Assembly (NCBI GenBank): GCA_013816615.1
Contig: JACDED010000022.1
Coordinates: 8,823 to 44,620, forward strand
Direction: 5' to 3'
From: Bacteroidota bacterium
GTDB taxonomy: Bacteria; Bacteroidota; Bacteroidia; B-17B0; Aurantibacillaceae
DNA length: 35,798 nt
Under the pieces are notes generated by a model. The model did not search any database, was not told where the DNA came from, and worked only from the letters and a program-made list of their open reading frames with translations. Of the stretch, positions 8,401 through 18,173 are shown one piece after another; the stretch's first letter is position 1; each line of letters opens with the position of its first letter. A program made the translations under genes and the position numbers.

Positions 8401-9394
8401 TGACACCTTAGGCAATAAGCTCAGTAATTTTAACGGTGTAGTTTATTCAAGCGTGTTCGACAAAGAGCAAAACGTTAGCTGCCTGATAAATGATATTGAA
8501 TCTGCTATTGGTGGAGCACCTTTTGCATTTAATCTTCAAAAAAATATTTTATACCGTGGTAAATCTACCGTTACCAATGGTGATTTTTCTTTTGCCTTTG
8601 TTGTACCAAAAGATATAAGTTTTGCAATCGGGCCTGGAAAAATTTCTTATTATGCTACAAATGGAGTTATAGATGCAAGTGGCGCTACCAAAAATATAAA
8701 AGTGGGCGGCGGATCTAATAATCCATTAATAGATGATGATGGTCCGCAGGCGGCGATATATTTAAACGATAAGAATTTTGTGAATGGTGGTACAACAAAT
8801 GAAAAACCAATTTTATATGCTACACTTTCAGACTCCAGTGGTATCAATACACTCGGCTCGAGTATTGGGCATGATCTATCAGTAATATTAGATGAGAACA
8901 GCAGCAAACCCATTATTTTAAATGATTACTACGAAGCAGATCTTAACAGTTATCAAAAAGGAAAAGTAAGATATGCGTTTGATGAATTACCGGAAGGCAA
9001 TCACCGTTTAACCTTCAAAGCATGGGATATTCAAAACAATTCAAATACGGTAAGTACAGATTTTGTAGTTGCACCAAGTGCTGAACTGGCGTTGAAACAT
9101 GTTTTAAATTATCCTAATCCGTTTACTACAAACACTAAATTTTATCTTGAACACAACCAGGCATGCAATCCATTAAAAATTACCATACAAATATTTACTA
9201 TTAGCGGTAAGGTTGTTAAAACCATTCAAAGAACGGTAACCTGCGAAGGCTTTAGACCCGAAGGAGTTGACTGGGATGGCAAAGATGAATACGGTGATAA
9301 ACTTGGAAGAGGCGTTTACGTTTATAAATTAGCGATCATTAATACTGATAATAAAAAAGCTGAAAAAACAGAGAAACTGGTTATTTTGAATTGA
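5483..9394 (+). CDS. porU: Type IX secretion system sortase PorU (C25 family)
   Basis: 1303 aa; C25 catalytic segments 'VFNYTGHGGEVGITDERIL' and 'LPLFVTATCEFSRYDDPDRTSAGELCLLNPKGGSIALLTTCR'; C-terminal LNYPNPF...YKLAI/EKLVIL domain typical of PorU. Confidence 0.93.
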   Translation: MNLFRNVFIIIALINVSALLAQRTTGQPKEQQIKSSSNIIASSTADSVLFKVEMLGAQYDITQKNMPYYLISKNTFYNQNARPTLIVKRISIVAEPHASVIKKYFSKYLTNNFELIAKASLSKGENLNHHQLFPFRLNTSGQIEELIEYSVNWQVTTDNLRKPASAASFKNNSVLASGNWYKIGITKTGFHKIDKTFLSSCGINIAGLNPKNIRIYGNGGKMLAEKNSDFRYDDLEENAIQVVGENDGVFNDADYVLFYANDATGWKNTKSTSTLKFTNLKNTYSDTSFYFINVDQGAGKRIATIASSTLPQNITSTSYDYYNFHEKNQLNFIKSGREFYGEYFDITNLYSFTFNEGSFELDTIMAETLVAGRGIIDGKYSVSGNNLSGIITTTWTDINYYLADYANPGLLFSKAINSDPNIINISVTKQTPTTIGWLDKITVNARRKLVINSKQFEFRDTRVVLPGNMCDYILSNPANLNATIWNVTDPINPFMQSYTSGTGVIDFIANSDSLNVYAVHTGTDLYLPTFIGKTQNQNLHNLQQADYVLITPPIFLSQAQRLATLHQQQEGYTYAIATTDQVYNEFSSGRTDAAAIRDFIRMLYSRNIASGKQVKYVVLVGDGSYNNLNHNTSTNSCLIPTYQTNNSTSFTQSAACDDFFGLMDPNEGFNTAFAGAMDIGVGRLTCRNLTEVTAVVNKIENYYRKDPNFKPTESTIENCNTQNELPLGDWRNWMVFLADDGDAARHMIDADDLSSTIKNSYPNYNIDKIYLDAYQQFSTPGGQRYPDAAEDLLRRFKKGALVFNYTGHGGEVGITDERILDVPAINSLDNFNKLPLFVTATCEFSRYDDPDRTSAGELCLLNPKGGSIALLTTCRVAYSPTNKTLNQTLLTYLFKKLPNAKMPALGDVMQKMKAALGQNIYFVNFHLLGDPALTLAYPQQNIVTSKINNHVVTSATIDTLGALAKVTITGFVSDTLGNKLSNFNGVVYSSVFDKEQNVSCLINDIESAIGGAPFAFNLQKNILYRGKSTVTNGDFSFAFVVPKDISFAIGPGKISYYATNGVIDASGATKNIKVGGGSNNPLIDDDGPQAAIYLNDKNFVNGGTTNEKPILYATLSDSSGINTLGSSIGHDLSVILDENSSKPIILNDYYEADLNSYQKGKVRYAFDELPEGNHRLTFKAWDIQNNSNTVSTDFVVAPSAELALKHVLNYPNPFTTNTKFYLEHNQACNPLKITIQIFTISGKVVKTIQRTVTCEGFRPEGVDWDGKDEYGDKLGRGVYVYKLAIINTDNKKAEKTEKLVILN

Positions 9395-9415
9395 TGATGT
9401 TACAGTAATAATTTT

Positions 9416-10882
9416 TCACCAATCACTACTTGCACCGCCGCCGCCTGATGTACCGCCACCGCCGTAATAACCTCCATTAGAAGAAGAATTAGAATTACTG
9501 CTTGATGAAGACGATGATGAGTTTGAAGATGAAGAAGAATCTGAAGAATTAGAATAGCTGCTGCCACCTCCTCCTTTGCCCATCCAACTGAATAATTTTG
9601 AATTGAAATAATTTGCATCGATCTTATATACGTAAATAACATTTACCACTTGCGAAACAGCAAGTAAGATCATTAATAATACGGTTATAAGCCCGCTTAA
9701 ACAAATATATTCACTGAAGATAAAATAATAAAGCATTTCAAATGTTACAAGACTAAGAAATGAATATAAATTAATGGCTACCAAAATAATTCCAAGTGGA
9801 ATTTTAATAGCCATTGGCTTCTTTGTTTTTGTTTTTCCCTTTTTATTTTTAGTGAACATAGCTACTATAAATACAAATACTGATATCGATAGCAAATAAG
9901 AAATAAAATAAATAAAACAATTTAACCGTTTAGCGTAAGCTACTTTTTCATCTGCTATCAGCTCCATAATTGTGGTGTATGGCCCCACACTTGCCAGGCG
10001 TTCTTCAATGGCTTTTTGTTTTTTGTAAAAAGTGGGCGAATCGTCGTATTCATCCGATTCACTCATAAAACTTAAATAATAAGTTTTTCTATCAGTACTA
10101 AATTTTAAGATAGAATCTTTTTCATCGGTATAATATCCCGGATTAAATGAAATTTTAAAAAGTGTTGTATCATAACTGTACTTTTTACTAATGTAAACGT
10201 AATTATAATTATAATTTTGCTGGTGATCGGTTATCAAAACTCTTCTTTCGGCATTGAATCCACTATTCATTTCCGCTTCCAGATTCTTTTTTTCTTCATC
10301 AGTAAACACCCTTGCATAGTCATATACAAGATCAGCGCTTTTTTGAACTTCTATTTTATATTGTGGGATCTTACCTACATTTTCTTTACTAATAAAATTT
10401 AAAATAGAGGTACTTCCGTTTTTTATAGCTTTAAAATAATTTCCTTTTTTTAATTCAGGTACCATCATTGCTTTTTCGATCCTACTGCAAAGAAGATCAG
10501 GCAACACACCTTGAACACCGTAACCTGTATGAATTCTAAGCTTACGGCCAACACTATCCATCTTAGAACCAACAATTATCATTAATATGCCATTATTAAG
10601 ATCTTTTTGTCCGGGTTGCCATTTTTCAAATAATTTTTGGGCGTAATCTTCAATTTGTAAATTGCCCAAATAACTTGTAGGAATGGTAACGATCATTAAT
10701 TGGTTAGAATTGGAATTGTATTCACCTTTAATAGCATAGGCCAAAATGCCAATTTCTTCTTCGGTTAAAAGTTTTTCAAAATCGCTTATAACGTTTAAGG
10801 TTGGCTCAGGAATAAATGCATTTTGCGAATACGAAAAATCATAAAGTAAAAAAGCAAAAAATAAAAATATGATTTTTTTCAC
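9416..10882 (-). CDS. TPM domain-containing protein (YgcG-like) with Ser/Gly-rich C-terminal tail
   Basis: 488 aa; signal peptide; 'VISDFEKLLTEEEIGILAYAI...QLMIVTIPTS...YAQKLFEKWQPGQKDLNNGILMIIV' TPM signature; C-terminus GGGGASSDW. Confidence 0.88.
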   Translation of the reverse strand: MKKIIFLFFAFLLYDFSYSQNAFIPEPTLNVISDFEKLLTEEEIGILAYAIKGEYNSNSNQLMIVTIPTSYLGNLQIEDYAQKLFEKWQPGQKDLNNGILMIIVGSKMDSVGRKLRIHTGYGVQGVLPDLLCSRIEKAMMVPELKKGNYFKAIKNGSTSILNFISKENVGKIPQYKIEVQKSADLVYDYARVFTDEEKKNLEAEMNSGFNAERRVLITDHQQNYNYNYVYISKKYSYDTTLFKISFNPGYYTDEKDSILKFSTDRKTYYLSFMSESDEYDDSPTFYKKQKAIEERLASVGPYTTIMELIADEKVAYAKRLNCFIYFISYLLSISVFVFIVAMFTKNKKGKTKTKKPMAIKIPLGIILVAINLYSFLSLVTFEMLYYFIFSEYICLSGLITVLLMILLAVSQVVNVIYVYKIDANYFNSKLFSWMGKGGGGSSYSNSSDSSSSSNSSSSSSSSNSNSSSNGGYYGGGGTSGGGGASSDW

Positions 10883-10950
10883 GGGTACTAATGTAGATTA
10901 GTTTAAAAAGGGATAAGATGCCGGATCAAATTCGGAATAGCCTTACAATA

Positions 10951-13900
10951 TCATATTTTAACACCGATCAAACAAACGTCATCAACCTGCTCTAATCCAC
11001 CTTTCCATGATTCAAAAGCTTCATCGATAATGATCTTTTGTTCATGCATTGGTTTTTTAGAAACACTTAAAATAAGTTCTTTTAGATTTTTGAATTTGAA
11101 TTTCTTTCCTTTTTCACCACCAAATTGATCAGCATAACCATCGGTTACGAGGTACACCTGGTCGCCCGGCAATATATCGATTTGATTTAATTCAAATTTT
11201 TTACCATCAGTAGAATGTCCTCCGATAGAAAATTTACTTGGCCTGAATTCTAAGATCTCTTCACCACGGATAATTAAAAGCGGGCGATGAGCTCCTGCAT
11301 AATTTAATACCTTATCATTTTTAGAATATGCACAAAGTGCAATATCCATACCATCGTTAGCAGAACTTTCTGAACTCTTTTTGATCAATTGAACCAGTTT
11401 TTCATCAATGCGTTTTAAAGCATCAGCCGGGCTGGTGATTTTTTGATCATTAATTACCTTGTACATGATATCGCTGCAAATAAGCGACATAAATGCGCCA
11501 GGAACACCGTGACCAGTGCAATCGGCAGCTGCAAAAACAGTAGTGTTGCCAAAATGCTCGAACCAGTAAAAATCACCACTTACAATATCTTTTGGTTTGT
11601 ATAGAATAAAACTATCTACAAAATTTTTATTGAAATCGTCAATATTTGGTGCAATTGCCTGCTGAATTTTTTTAGCGTATTTAATACTATCCGTAATATC
11701 TTTATTTTTTTCTTCAATGATCGCTTTTTGCTTGATCACTTCTTTTGTACGCTCTTTTACTTTTTCTTCAAGATTTTGATACAGGTTAGCATTATCCAAT
11801 GCAATACCTACCGAAACCGCTAATGTTTTTAATATATTGAATTGATATTCAGAATAAGCATTCTTCTCAAAACTTTGTACGGTTAAAACTCCAATTGTAA
11901 CATCCTTAGAAAATACAGGAAGATAAATAATAGAAACAGAATCTTGCCCTGAAACAGGGGCCTGCATTCCTGAAATATATTTTTTATACTCTATTGTATA
12001 ATCATTAATATGGATCTCTTTTTGTCCGCTAAAACATTGCGCTGCTAAACGGTTAGGATCATCAGATCTATATGAGAAATTATCCATGAAATTATTATTC
12101 TCAACAAAACCTTTAAACTCTAATTCGTTTGTTACAGGATTATTAAGGCCGATACCAAACATGGTAGCATCCATTAATTTATTTACATTTTCGTAAACCT
12201 TGCTGTTAATAGTTTCTACAGATAATGAAGCGCTAATGTCTTCTGCGATCTGGCTCAATAAACGTGTGTTCTCATAAGCAACACGAATCTCTTCGGTTCT
12301 TTCTTTAACACGTTGATCTAAATTATTATAAAGTGAAGCATTATCCAAAGCAATAGCAGTATAAACAGCTAAGCTTTTTAATAATTGTAAATGATAATCA
12401 GTATAAGAATTTACTTTAAAACTTTGAACGGTAATTACACCAATGCGTTTTGTGCCTTGTGTAATTGGCACGTATATAATTCCCTCAGGTAACTCTCCTT
12501 GTTTTGCGGCAATATTAGTTTGTCCGTAATCGCGGGCATAATTATTTATTAAATAATCTTTTTGCTCGGTAAAACATTTTATGGCCGGGCGATGCGTTTC
12601 TTTAAGGTTATGGGAGAATACTGATAATTTTTCGCCACGCTCTATCACTCCTTCAAACACAATGCACTCATTTTTTGGATCATAGATACCAATACCAAAA
12701 ACGGTAGCATCCATTAATTTATTTACACTCTGGTAAACCTTAGCAATAATATCTTCAATAGAGAATGTACTTGATATCTCTTTACCTATCTCGCTAACCA
12801 AACGCGTGTTCTCGTATGTTTTTACGATCTCTTCTTTTTGTTTAACAACTTCAAGTGTTCTTTCATTAACTTTTTCTTCAAGAGTTTGATAAAGATTAGC
12901 ATTATCTAAAGCAATGCCAATTGATACTGCTAGATTTTTAAGGATACTTACATGATAATCTGTATACGAGTCTTTTTCTAAACTCTGAACGGTAATAACA
13001 CCAATTACTTCATCTTTAGAATAAAGGGGCAAATAAATAATTGACGATGTAGCTTTACCATATATTGGTTTTACTTCAAGCGTAATATATTTAGAATGTT
13101 CGTTAACAAAATCGTTAATAATGATCTCTTGTTTATTATGAAAACACAAAGAGCCTAAACGATTAAGATCAGTAACATCTATCTGAAAATTTGGAACAGT
13201 CTCATTATTTTCTCTAAAGCCATTAAACTCTAAAACATAATTTTGCGGATCGAACAATGCAATACCAAAACTATCGGTACGCATTAAACGGTTTATGTTT
13301 TTATAAACCGAAGACACAATTGTTTCGATAGAAAGCGAAGAACTTAATTCTTTTGCTATCTCTCCCAACAAACGTGTATCGTTATAATTTTTTTCGATCT
13401 CTTCTGTTCTTTCTTCTACCCTGGTTTCAAGATTAGTGTATAAAGAAGCATTATCCAATGCAATAGCCGCGTATGTTGCCACACTTTTTATTAATTGCAA
13501 ATGATAATCATTATAAGCGTAGGCTTTAAAACTTTGTACCGTAAGAACACCTATTTTTTTGTTATTTTGAGTGAGCGGAATATAAATGATCGACTCTGTA
13601 TTTTTGCCTGGAATAGAATTTCGATTTTGAATTTTATTTGTTTTTAAAAACTCTTCTGTAAAATCATGGATCACATAATCTTCCTGTTTTGTAAAACAAA
13701 TAATGGCTGGCCTTACTATATCAGTTAATTCATAATAATAATCCTCGAGCTGCGCGCCATCTTCAATAACACCTCTAAAATTAATACGTTTATCTGTAGG
13801 GTCATAAATACCAATACCAAACATGGTGGCATCCATTAATTTATTGATGCTGTTGTATACTTTACTGATAATTTCTTCGATCGAGAATGTGCGTGAGATC

Positions 13901-16170
13901 TCTTTACCAATTTCACTTACAAGTCGTGTATTCTCGAATGTTTTTTCAATTTCTTCTTTTTGCTTAACAACTTCAATGGTACGCTCTTTCACTTTATCTT
14001 CCATATTCTCATACAGGTAAGCGTTTTCAAGTGCTGTAGCTGTATAAGTAGCAAGTGTTTTTAATATCTCAAGGTGATGTGGTTGGTATGCATTAAATTT
14101 AAAACTCTGAACAGTAATAACACCAATTAGTTTTTCACCTATCATCATTGGCGTAAACATTAAAGAGTTTGGCATATCGCCGGTAACTACTTTAATTTGC
14201 TTAACATATTTAGAGTATTCTTTTTTATTATCGTTTAGAAAAATATCTTTTTTATTCTTGATACACCAAACAGTATAATTATCATCGTCGGTTAAGGGAA
14301 TGGTCATTACTTCTTCGTAAACCTCACCTTTTTCCATTTCAAATCTATACTCAACAGAATTGATCTCCGGTTTATATATACGAACACCAAAGCATTCAAC
14401 CGACATGATCTCATTGATGTTATAATAAAGGTCTTTAAAGATCTTTCCTAAATTTAAGTTAGAAGTGATCTCGCGGCCGATCTCATTTATTTTTTTGTTT
14501 GTCTGGTATGCCTTTTCAATTTCTTCTTTACTCTGAACCAACTCTTTGGTCCTTTCTGCAACTTTTAATTCCTGCTCTTCGTACATCTTTGCATTTTCTA
14601 ATGCAATAGCTGTATAAGTAGCAAGATTCTTAAAAATGTTATAATGATAATTGTTGTAAGCATTTTTATTAAAGCTCTGTACGGTCATTACCCCAAGCAA
14701 AGTATCTTTATAGCGTAATGGTAAATAAATAATAGAAGCTACATTTCTGCCTGCCTTCGGTTTACTAACGTTAGTTAAAAAATTACCGATCTCATTTTCG
14801 TAATCGTTAATAATAACATCTTTTGCCTGGTTAAAACATAAAGAAGTTAAACGATTATCATCATTCAATTCGTATTTTAAATTCTCAAATTTTTCGTCTC
14901 CTTCAATATATAACGGATAAACAATGGTGTGATCTTCGGCATTGTACAAACCAATACCAAAACCCGGAGCATCCATTAACTCGTTAACACTTTTGTAAAC
15001 TGTTGTTACAATGGTGGCAACCGATAGGTTGGAAATAATCTTCTGCCCTACTTCACGCATCAACACTAAGCTTTCCGAAAAATTTTCAAGTTCTTTTGCG
15101 CGTTCTTCTAATATTGCTTTTTCAGCCTGCGATTGTAATACTTTATTTTGAAGTTCTAAACTTTTTGAAAGTTGTGCGCTTTTATGATTACGTACATCTT
15201 CTTTAGCCTGGTGAAAGATCTTATAAAATTTTAAAGCTTCATTAGAATTCTTTTGTTGTTCGTAAAGCTCTGCTAATTTTTCACTTGCCTGGTAAACACC
15301 TTCTTTACTTGAGATCTGTTTTGATAGTTCGTAAGCCTCAGTCAAATTTTTAATAGCATTTATGCTATCACTTTTTTGAATATATAATTTACCAATATTA
15401 CTTAATGTTGTAGCAACACCAAATTTAAATTCTATGTTTTTTCGGATCTGTAAGCTCTCGCTGTATTTTTCAAGCGCTGTATCAAATTGCTTTAAACCTG
15501 TATAAGCCCTGCCCAAACCATCTAGTGCAAATGCTGCCACCCTGAAATTGCCGGTAAGAACCGCAATAATGGCAAGACATTCATTATAATAATCAAGCGC
15601 TTTGTGATAATCTTTTAAATTGTAATAGGTTTCACCTAATCCATCCAATACTTTAATGAGAATGCTTTTAAGATCATTGTCTCTGCAAATTTTTTCGCTT
15701 CTAGTTAAAACATCTAATGCGCTTTCGTTTTGTTCGATGGTATAATAAACGGTACCCATACCATTAAGGCCATCTGCCATACCAAATACAAAATCAATTT
15801 CTGTACTGATGTCGTAACTTTTTTTGTAATATTTAATGGACGTATCGTAATCTGATAAATAGAAAAAATTACTTCCTAAAATGTAATTTGTTTCTGATTC
15901 GTTCTTTTTATCTTTTAAAACCTGGAATAACGAAATAGCTTCAAAACAATAATTTGCAGCATCTTCGTTCTTTGCAACCCACACATGGCAAGCACCCAGT
16001 GTTTTTTTAGCATGTGCAATACCATTAATATAATTTAAAGAAACAGATTGCTCGAGTGCTTTAGTAGCCAGTTCAATAGCTTTTGGGGCATTTTCACGAT
16101 TTAAACTCCATGCTAACGAGTTTAATTCATCAATTTCAAGTGTAGAATTATTTAAAGCTTTTGTGCTCAA
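10951..16170 (-). CDS. TPR + six tandem GAF domains + PP2C/SpoIIE-type serine phosphatase signalling protein
   Basis: 1739 aa. N-terminal TPR repeats (~16170-15200), six GAF-like modules with LMDA..FGIGIYD and IIYLP..IGV(I/L)TVQSF motifs, C-terminal 'KPKDIVSGDFYWF...AAADCTGHGVPGAFMSLI...DGMDIALCAY...GDQVYLVTDGYADQFGG...DDVCLIGVKI' typical of SpoIIE/RsbU phosphatases. Confidence 0.9.
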   Translation of the reverse strand: MSTKALNNSTLEIDELNSLAWSLNRENAPKAIELATKALEQSVSLNYINGIAHAKKTLGACHVWVAKNEDAANYCFEAISLFQVLKDKKNESETNYILGSNFFYLSDYDTSIKYYKKSYDISTEIDFVFGMADGLNGMGTVYYTIEQNESALDVLTRSEKICRDNDLKSILIKVLDGLGETYYNLKDYHKALDYYNECLAIIAVLTGNFRVAAFALDGLGRAYTGLKQFDTALEKYSESLQIRKNIEFKFGVATTLSNIGKLYIQKSDSINAIKNLTEAYELSKQISSKEGVYQASEKLAELYEQQKNSNEALKFYKIFHQAKEDVRNHKSAQLSKSLELQNKVLQSQAEKAILEERAKELENFSESLVLMREVGQKIISNLSVATIVTTVYKSVNELMDAPGFGIGLYNAEDHTIVYPLYIEGDEKFENLKYELNDDNRLTSLCFNQAKDVIINDYENEIGNFLTNVSKPKAGRNVASIIYLPLRYKDTLLGVMTVQSFNKNAYNNYHYNIFKNLATYTAIALENAKMYEEQELKVAERTKELVQSKEEIEKAYQTNKKINEIGREITSNLNLGKIFKDLYYNINEIMSVECFGVRIYKPEINSVEYRFEMEKGEVYEEVMTIPLTDDDNYTVWCIKNKKDIFLNDNKKEYSKYVKQIKVVTGDMPNSLMFTPMMIGEKLIGVITVQSFKFNAYQPHHLEILKTLATYTATALENAYLYENMEDKVKERTIEVVKQKEEIEKTFENTRLVSEIGKEISRTFSIEEIISKVYNSINKLMDATMFGIGIYDPTDKRINFRGVIEDGAQLEDYYYELTDIVRPAIICFTKQEDYVIHDFTEEFLKTNKIQNRNSIPGKNTESIIYIPLTQNNKKIGVLTVQSFKAYAYNDYHLQLIKSVATYAAIALDNASLYTNLETRVEERTEEIEKNYNDTRLLGEIAKELSSSLSIETIVSSVYKNINRLMRTDSFGIALFDPQNYVLEFNGFRENNETVPNFQIDVTDLNRLGSLCFHNKQEIIINDFVNEHSKYITLEVKPIYGKATSSIIYLPLYSKDEVIGVITVQSLEKDSYTDYHVSILKNLAVSIGIALDNANLYQTLEEKVNERTLEVVKQKEEIVKTYENTRLVSEIGKEISSTFSIEDIIAKVYQSVNKLMDATVFGIGIYDPKNECIVFEGVIERGEKLSVFSHNLKETHRPAIKCFTEQKDYLINNYARDYGQTNIAAKQGELPEGIIYVPITQGTKRIGVITVQSFKVNSYTDYHLQLLKSLAVYTAIALDNASLYNNLDQRVKERTEEIRVAYENTRLLSQIAEDISASLSVETINSKVYENVNKLMDATMFGIGLNNPVTNELEFKGFVENNNFMDNFSYRSDDPNRLAAQCFSGQKEIHINDYTIEYKKYISGMQAPVSGQDSVSIIYLPVFSKDVTIGVLTVQSFEKNAYSEYQFNILKTLAVSVGIALDNANLYQNLEEKVKERTKEVIKQKAIIEEKNKDITDSIKYAKKIQQAIAPNIDDFNKNFVDSFILYKPKDIVSGDFYWFEHFGNTTVFAAADCTGHGVPGAFMSLICSDIMYKVINDQKITSPADALKRIDEKLVQLIKKSSESSANDGMDIALCAYSKNDKVLNYAGAHRPLLIIRGEEILEFRPSKFSIGGHSTDGKKFELNQIDILPGDQVYLVTDGYADQFGGEKGKKFKFKNLKELILSVSKKPMHEQKIIIDEAFESWKGGLEQVDDVCLIGVKI

Positions 16171-16257
16171 TTTTTACGTTAAAACACATAAATATAAGAT
16201 AGTTTACTTTAAAATCAAAAATTTTTAGACCGTACACGGATTTAGGTATCCAAACCC

Positions 16258-18027
16258 TTACTGCACAAGCATTTCAAAAGGCAGGCGAGCCTGAATACCC
16301 TTCATATTTACCAGTTTTTGAAGCTGTTTAAAATAAGTATACGAAATGCCAAGGTTCTGCTTAATAAAACGGGCCTCGATCTCATTTTCTTTTTTAGTTA
16401 AAAAATCGAATGGACTTTTTTGCTTTGGCAGTTCAACGATTTTATAATCCGTTAGTTTCACTTTTTTTACAGCATATGCAATGGCATCATTTAATCCGCC
16501 CATTTCATCAACCAAATTTATTTTTAAAGCATCCGCTCCTGTCCATACGCGACCTTGTCCAATACTATCAACATCCGCCTGACTCATGTTACGACCTTCA
16601 GCAACACGCTTTGTAAATACATCATACACGCGCTCTACTCCGCCTTGAATATATTCATACTCTGATGGAGAAACCGCACGTAAAGCACCGCCTACATCAC
16701 TGTGAAGGTTAGTATTTACGGTGTCTACAGTAATTCCTAATTTTTGATCCAATGCTTTTTGAATATTCGGAAGCATACCAAAAACGCCTATAGAACCTGT
16801 GATGGTATTGGGTTGCGCAAAAATACGATCAGCTGCACAACTAATATAATATCCACCACTTGCCGCTAAATTACCCATACTTACAATTACCGGTTTTGCT
16901 TTTTTTGCCAAAACAACTTCTCTCCAGATCACATCACTTGCCAAAGCACTGCCACCCGGCGAATTTACACGTAATACAATAGCTTTTATTTTATCATCCA
17001 AACGCGCATCTTTAATCGTTTTTGCCAATGCATCGCTTCCAATTTCATCATCATCTCCACTACCGCTGTTAATACTGCCACTTGCGTAGATCACAGCTAT
17101 TTTTTTCACATCTATACCTTCTGTTTTTTTATCTTTTGGATCGTATTTATCTATATCAATTAAATTCAGTTTATCTTTTTCAGCAATACCAACTTTCTTT
17201 TTTATTTCTGCCAAAACTTCATCTTCATAATAGGTTGCATCTACTAATTTTCCAACAGCATCTTCCGGATATTTTATTTCAAGATTATTTGCCATTCTGT
17301 TAAGATCTTCAATAGATGTTTTTCTGTCTTTTGATATCTGCACTAACATAGTGTTCCAGATACTATTTAAAAAAGTTTCAGACTGAATTCTGTTTGAAGC
17401 ACTCATTTTATCCAATAAAAATGGCTCCACCGCGCTTTTAAATTTACCGTGACGGAATACCTGAACATCTACGCCTAATTTTTCGAAAGTCTTTTTAAAG
17501 AACATAATGCTCATGCTTAAACCTTTCCAATCAAGGTCGCCTTGCGGGTTTAAGAAAACTTTATCAGCAACAGAGGCTAAATAATATTCTTTTTGGCCAT
17601 AAAATTCGGCGTAACTATAAATGAATTTTCCTGATTTTTTAAAATCTTCAAGTGCATTTCTTAATTCCTGTGTTGTTGCAAATCCTGCTTCCAAATGTTT
17701 TGAGTATAAATAAATACCTTTTATTTTATCATCTGTTTTTGCTTTTTGGATCTTATCGATCAATACGTTTAATCCATAAGCACCTTCAGCAGTTAAAGGG
17801 CCAAGGTCACCAAATTCTTTTAAAGGGTTTTCTTTTTCACGGTCCTGGATCTGTCCTTCAAGATCTAATTTTAAAACAGAATTGGTTTTTACTGTTGATG
17901 ATCCTTCCTCCTTCATACCAGAACCAAAACTTGATTTTACTGCTCCAATGATCATTATAACTGCTAAAACAGTTGCTATAATAATTCCTATTACCGACCC
18001 AAAAAATGCTCCAAAAAACTGCTTCAT
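16258..18027 (-). CDS. sppA: Signal peptide peptidase SppA, 67K type
   Basis: 589 aa; N-terminal TM; two ClpP-like domains; 'LRVNSPGGSALASDVIWREV...KPVIVSMGNLAASGGYYISCAADRIFAQPNTITGSIGVFG'. Confidence 0.95.
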   Translation of the reverse strand: MKQFFGAFFGSVIGIIIATVLAVIMIIGAVKSSFGSGMKEEGSSTVKTNSVLKLDLEGQIQDREKENPLKEFGDLGPLTAEGAYGLNVLIDKIQKAKTDDKIKGIYLYSKHLEAGFATTQELRNALEDFKKSGKFIYSYAEFYGQKEYYLASVADKVFLNPQGDLDWKGLSMSIMFFKKTFEKLGVDVQVFRHGKFKSAVEPFLLDKMSASNRIQSETFLNSIWNTMLVQISKDRKTSIEDLNRMANNLEIKYPEDAVGKLVDATYYEDEVLAEIKKKVGIAEKDKLNLIDIDKYDPKDKKTEGIDVKKIAVIYASGSINSGSGDDDEIGSDALAKTIKDARLDDKIKAIVLRVNSPGGSALASDVIWREVVLAKKAKPVIVSMGNLAASGGYYISCAADRIFAQPNTITGSIGVFGMLPNIQKALDQKLGITVDTVNTNLHSDVGGALRAVSPSEYEYIQGGVERVYDVFTKRVAEGRNMSQADVDSIGQGRVWTGADALKINLVDEMGGLNDAIAYAVKKVKLTDYKIVELPKQKSPFDFLTKKENEIEARFIKQNLGISYTYFKQLQKLVNMKGIQARLPFEMLVQ

Positions 18028-18115
18028 AATAATGTACTTTTAAATTTTATTTTGCTTTGTTAACCGTTCAATCCTTTATTTGTTTAATTTATTACAAGAT
18101 AGTTGAACGATACTC

Positions 18116-18123
18116 TATATTTG
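18116..18123 (+). promoter_or_regulatory. Possible Bacteroidota -7 element (TAnnTTTG) upstream of folK
   Basis: TATATTTG matches the Bacteroidota sigma-ABfr -7 consensus TAnnTTTG, about 50 bp upstream of ATG 18174. No convincing -33 box was identified. Confidence 0.3.
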
Positions 18124-18173
18124 TATTTTGATTTAAAGATAGAGATAAAGTAATTTTACCGGCAAAGAATATT

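Noticed and set aside
5483-9394. porU lacking an adjacent porV as an anomaly
   Set aside because: porV is often but not always adjacent; it may be elsewhere in the genome, so absence in this window is not informative.
9470-9570. Trinucleotide-like low-complexity tract (GAA/TGA repeats)
   Set aside because: Explained as codons for the Ser/Asn/Gly-rich tail of the TPM protein, common in YgcG-like proteins; not a microsatellite of separate interest.
9400-9642. 80-aa minus ORF rich in Leu/Ile/Val (ILILQILLHLQTHHRLHQ...)
   Set aside because: Alternative frame of the Ser/Gly low-complexity 3' end of the TPM gene; repeat-driven open frame.
17652-17951. 99-aa + strand ORF, Leu-rich (MHFLIPVLLQILLPNVLSINKYLL...)
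   Set aside because: Antisense to sppA; composition follows the reverse complement of Lys/Asp/Glu-rich codons. No independent support.
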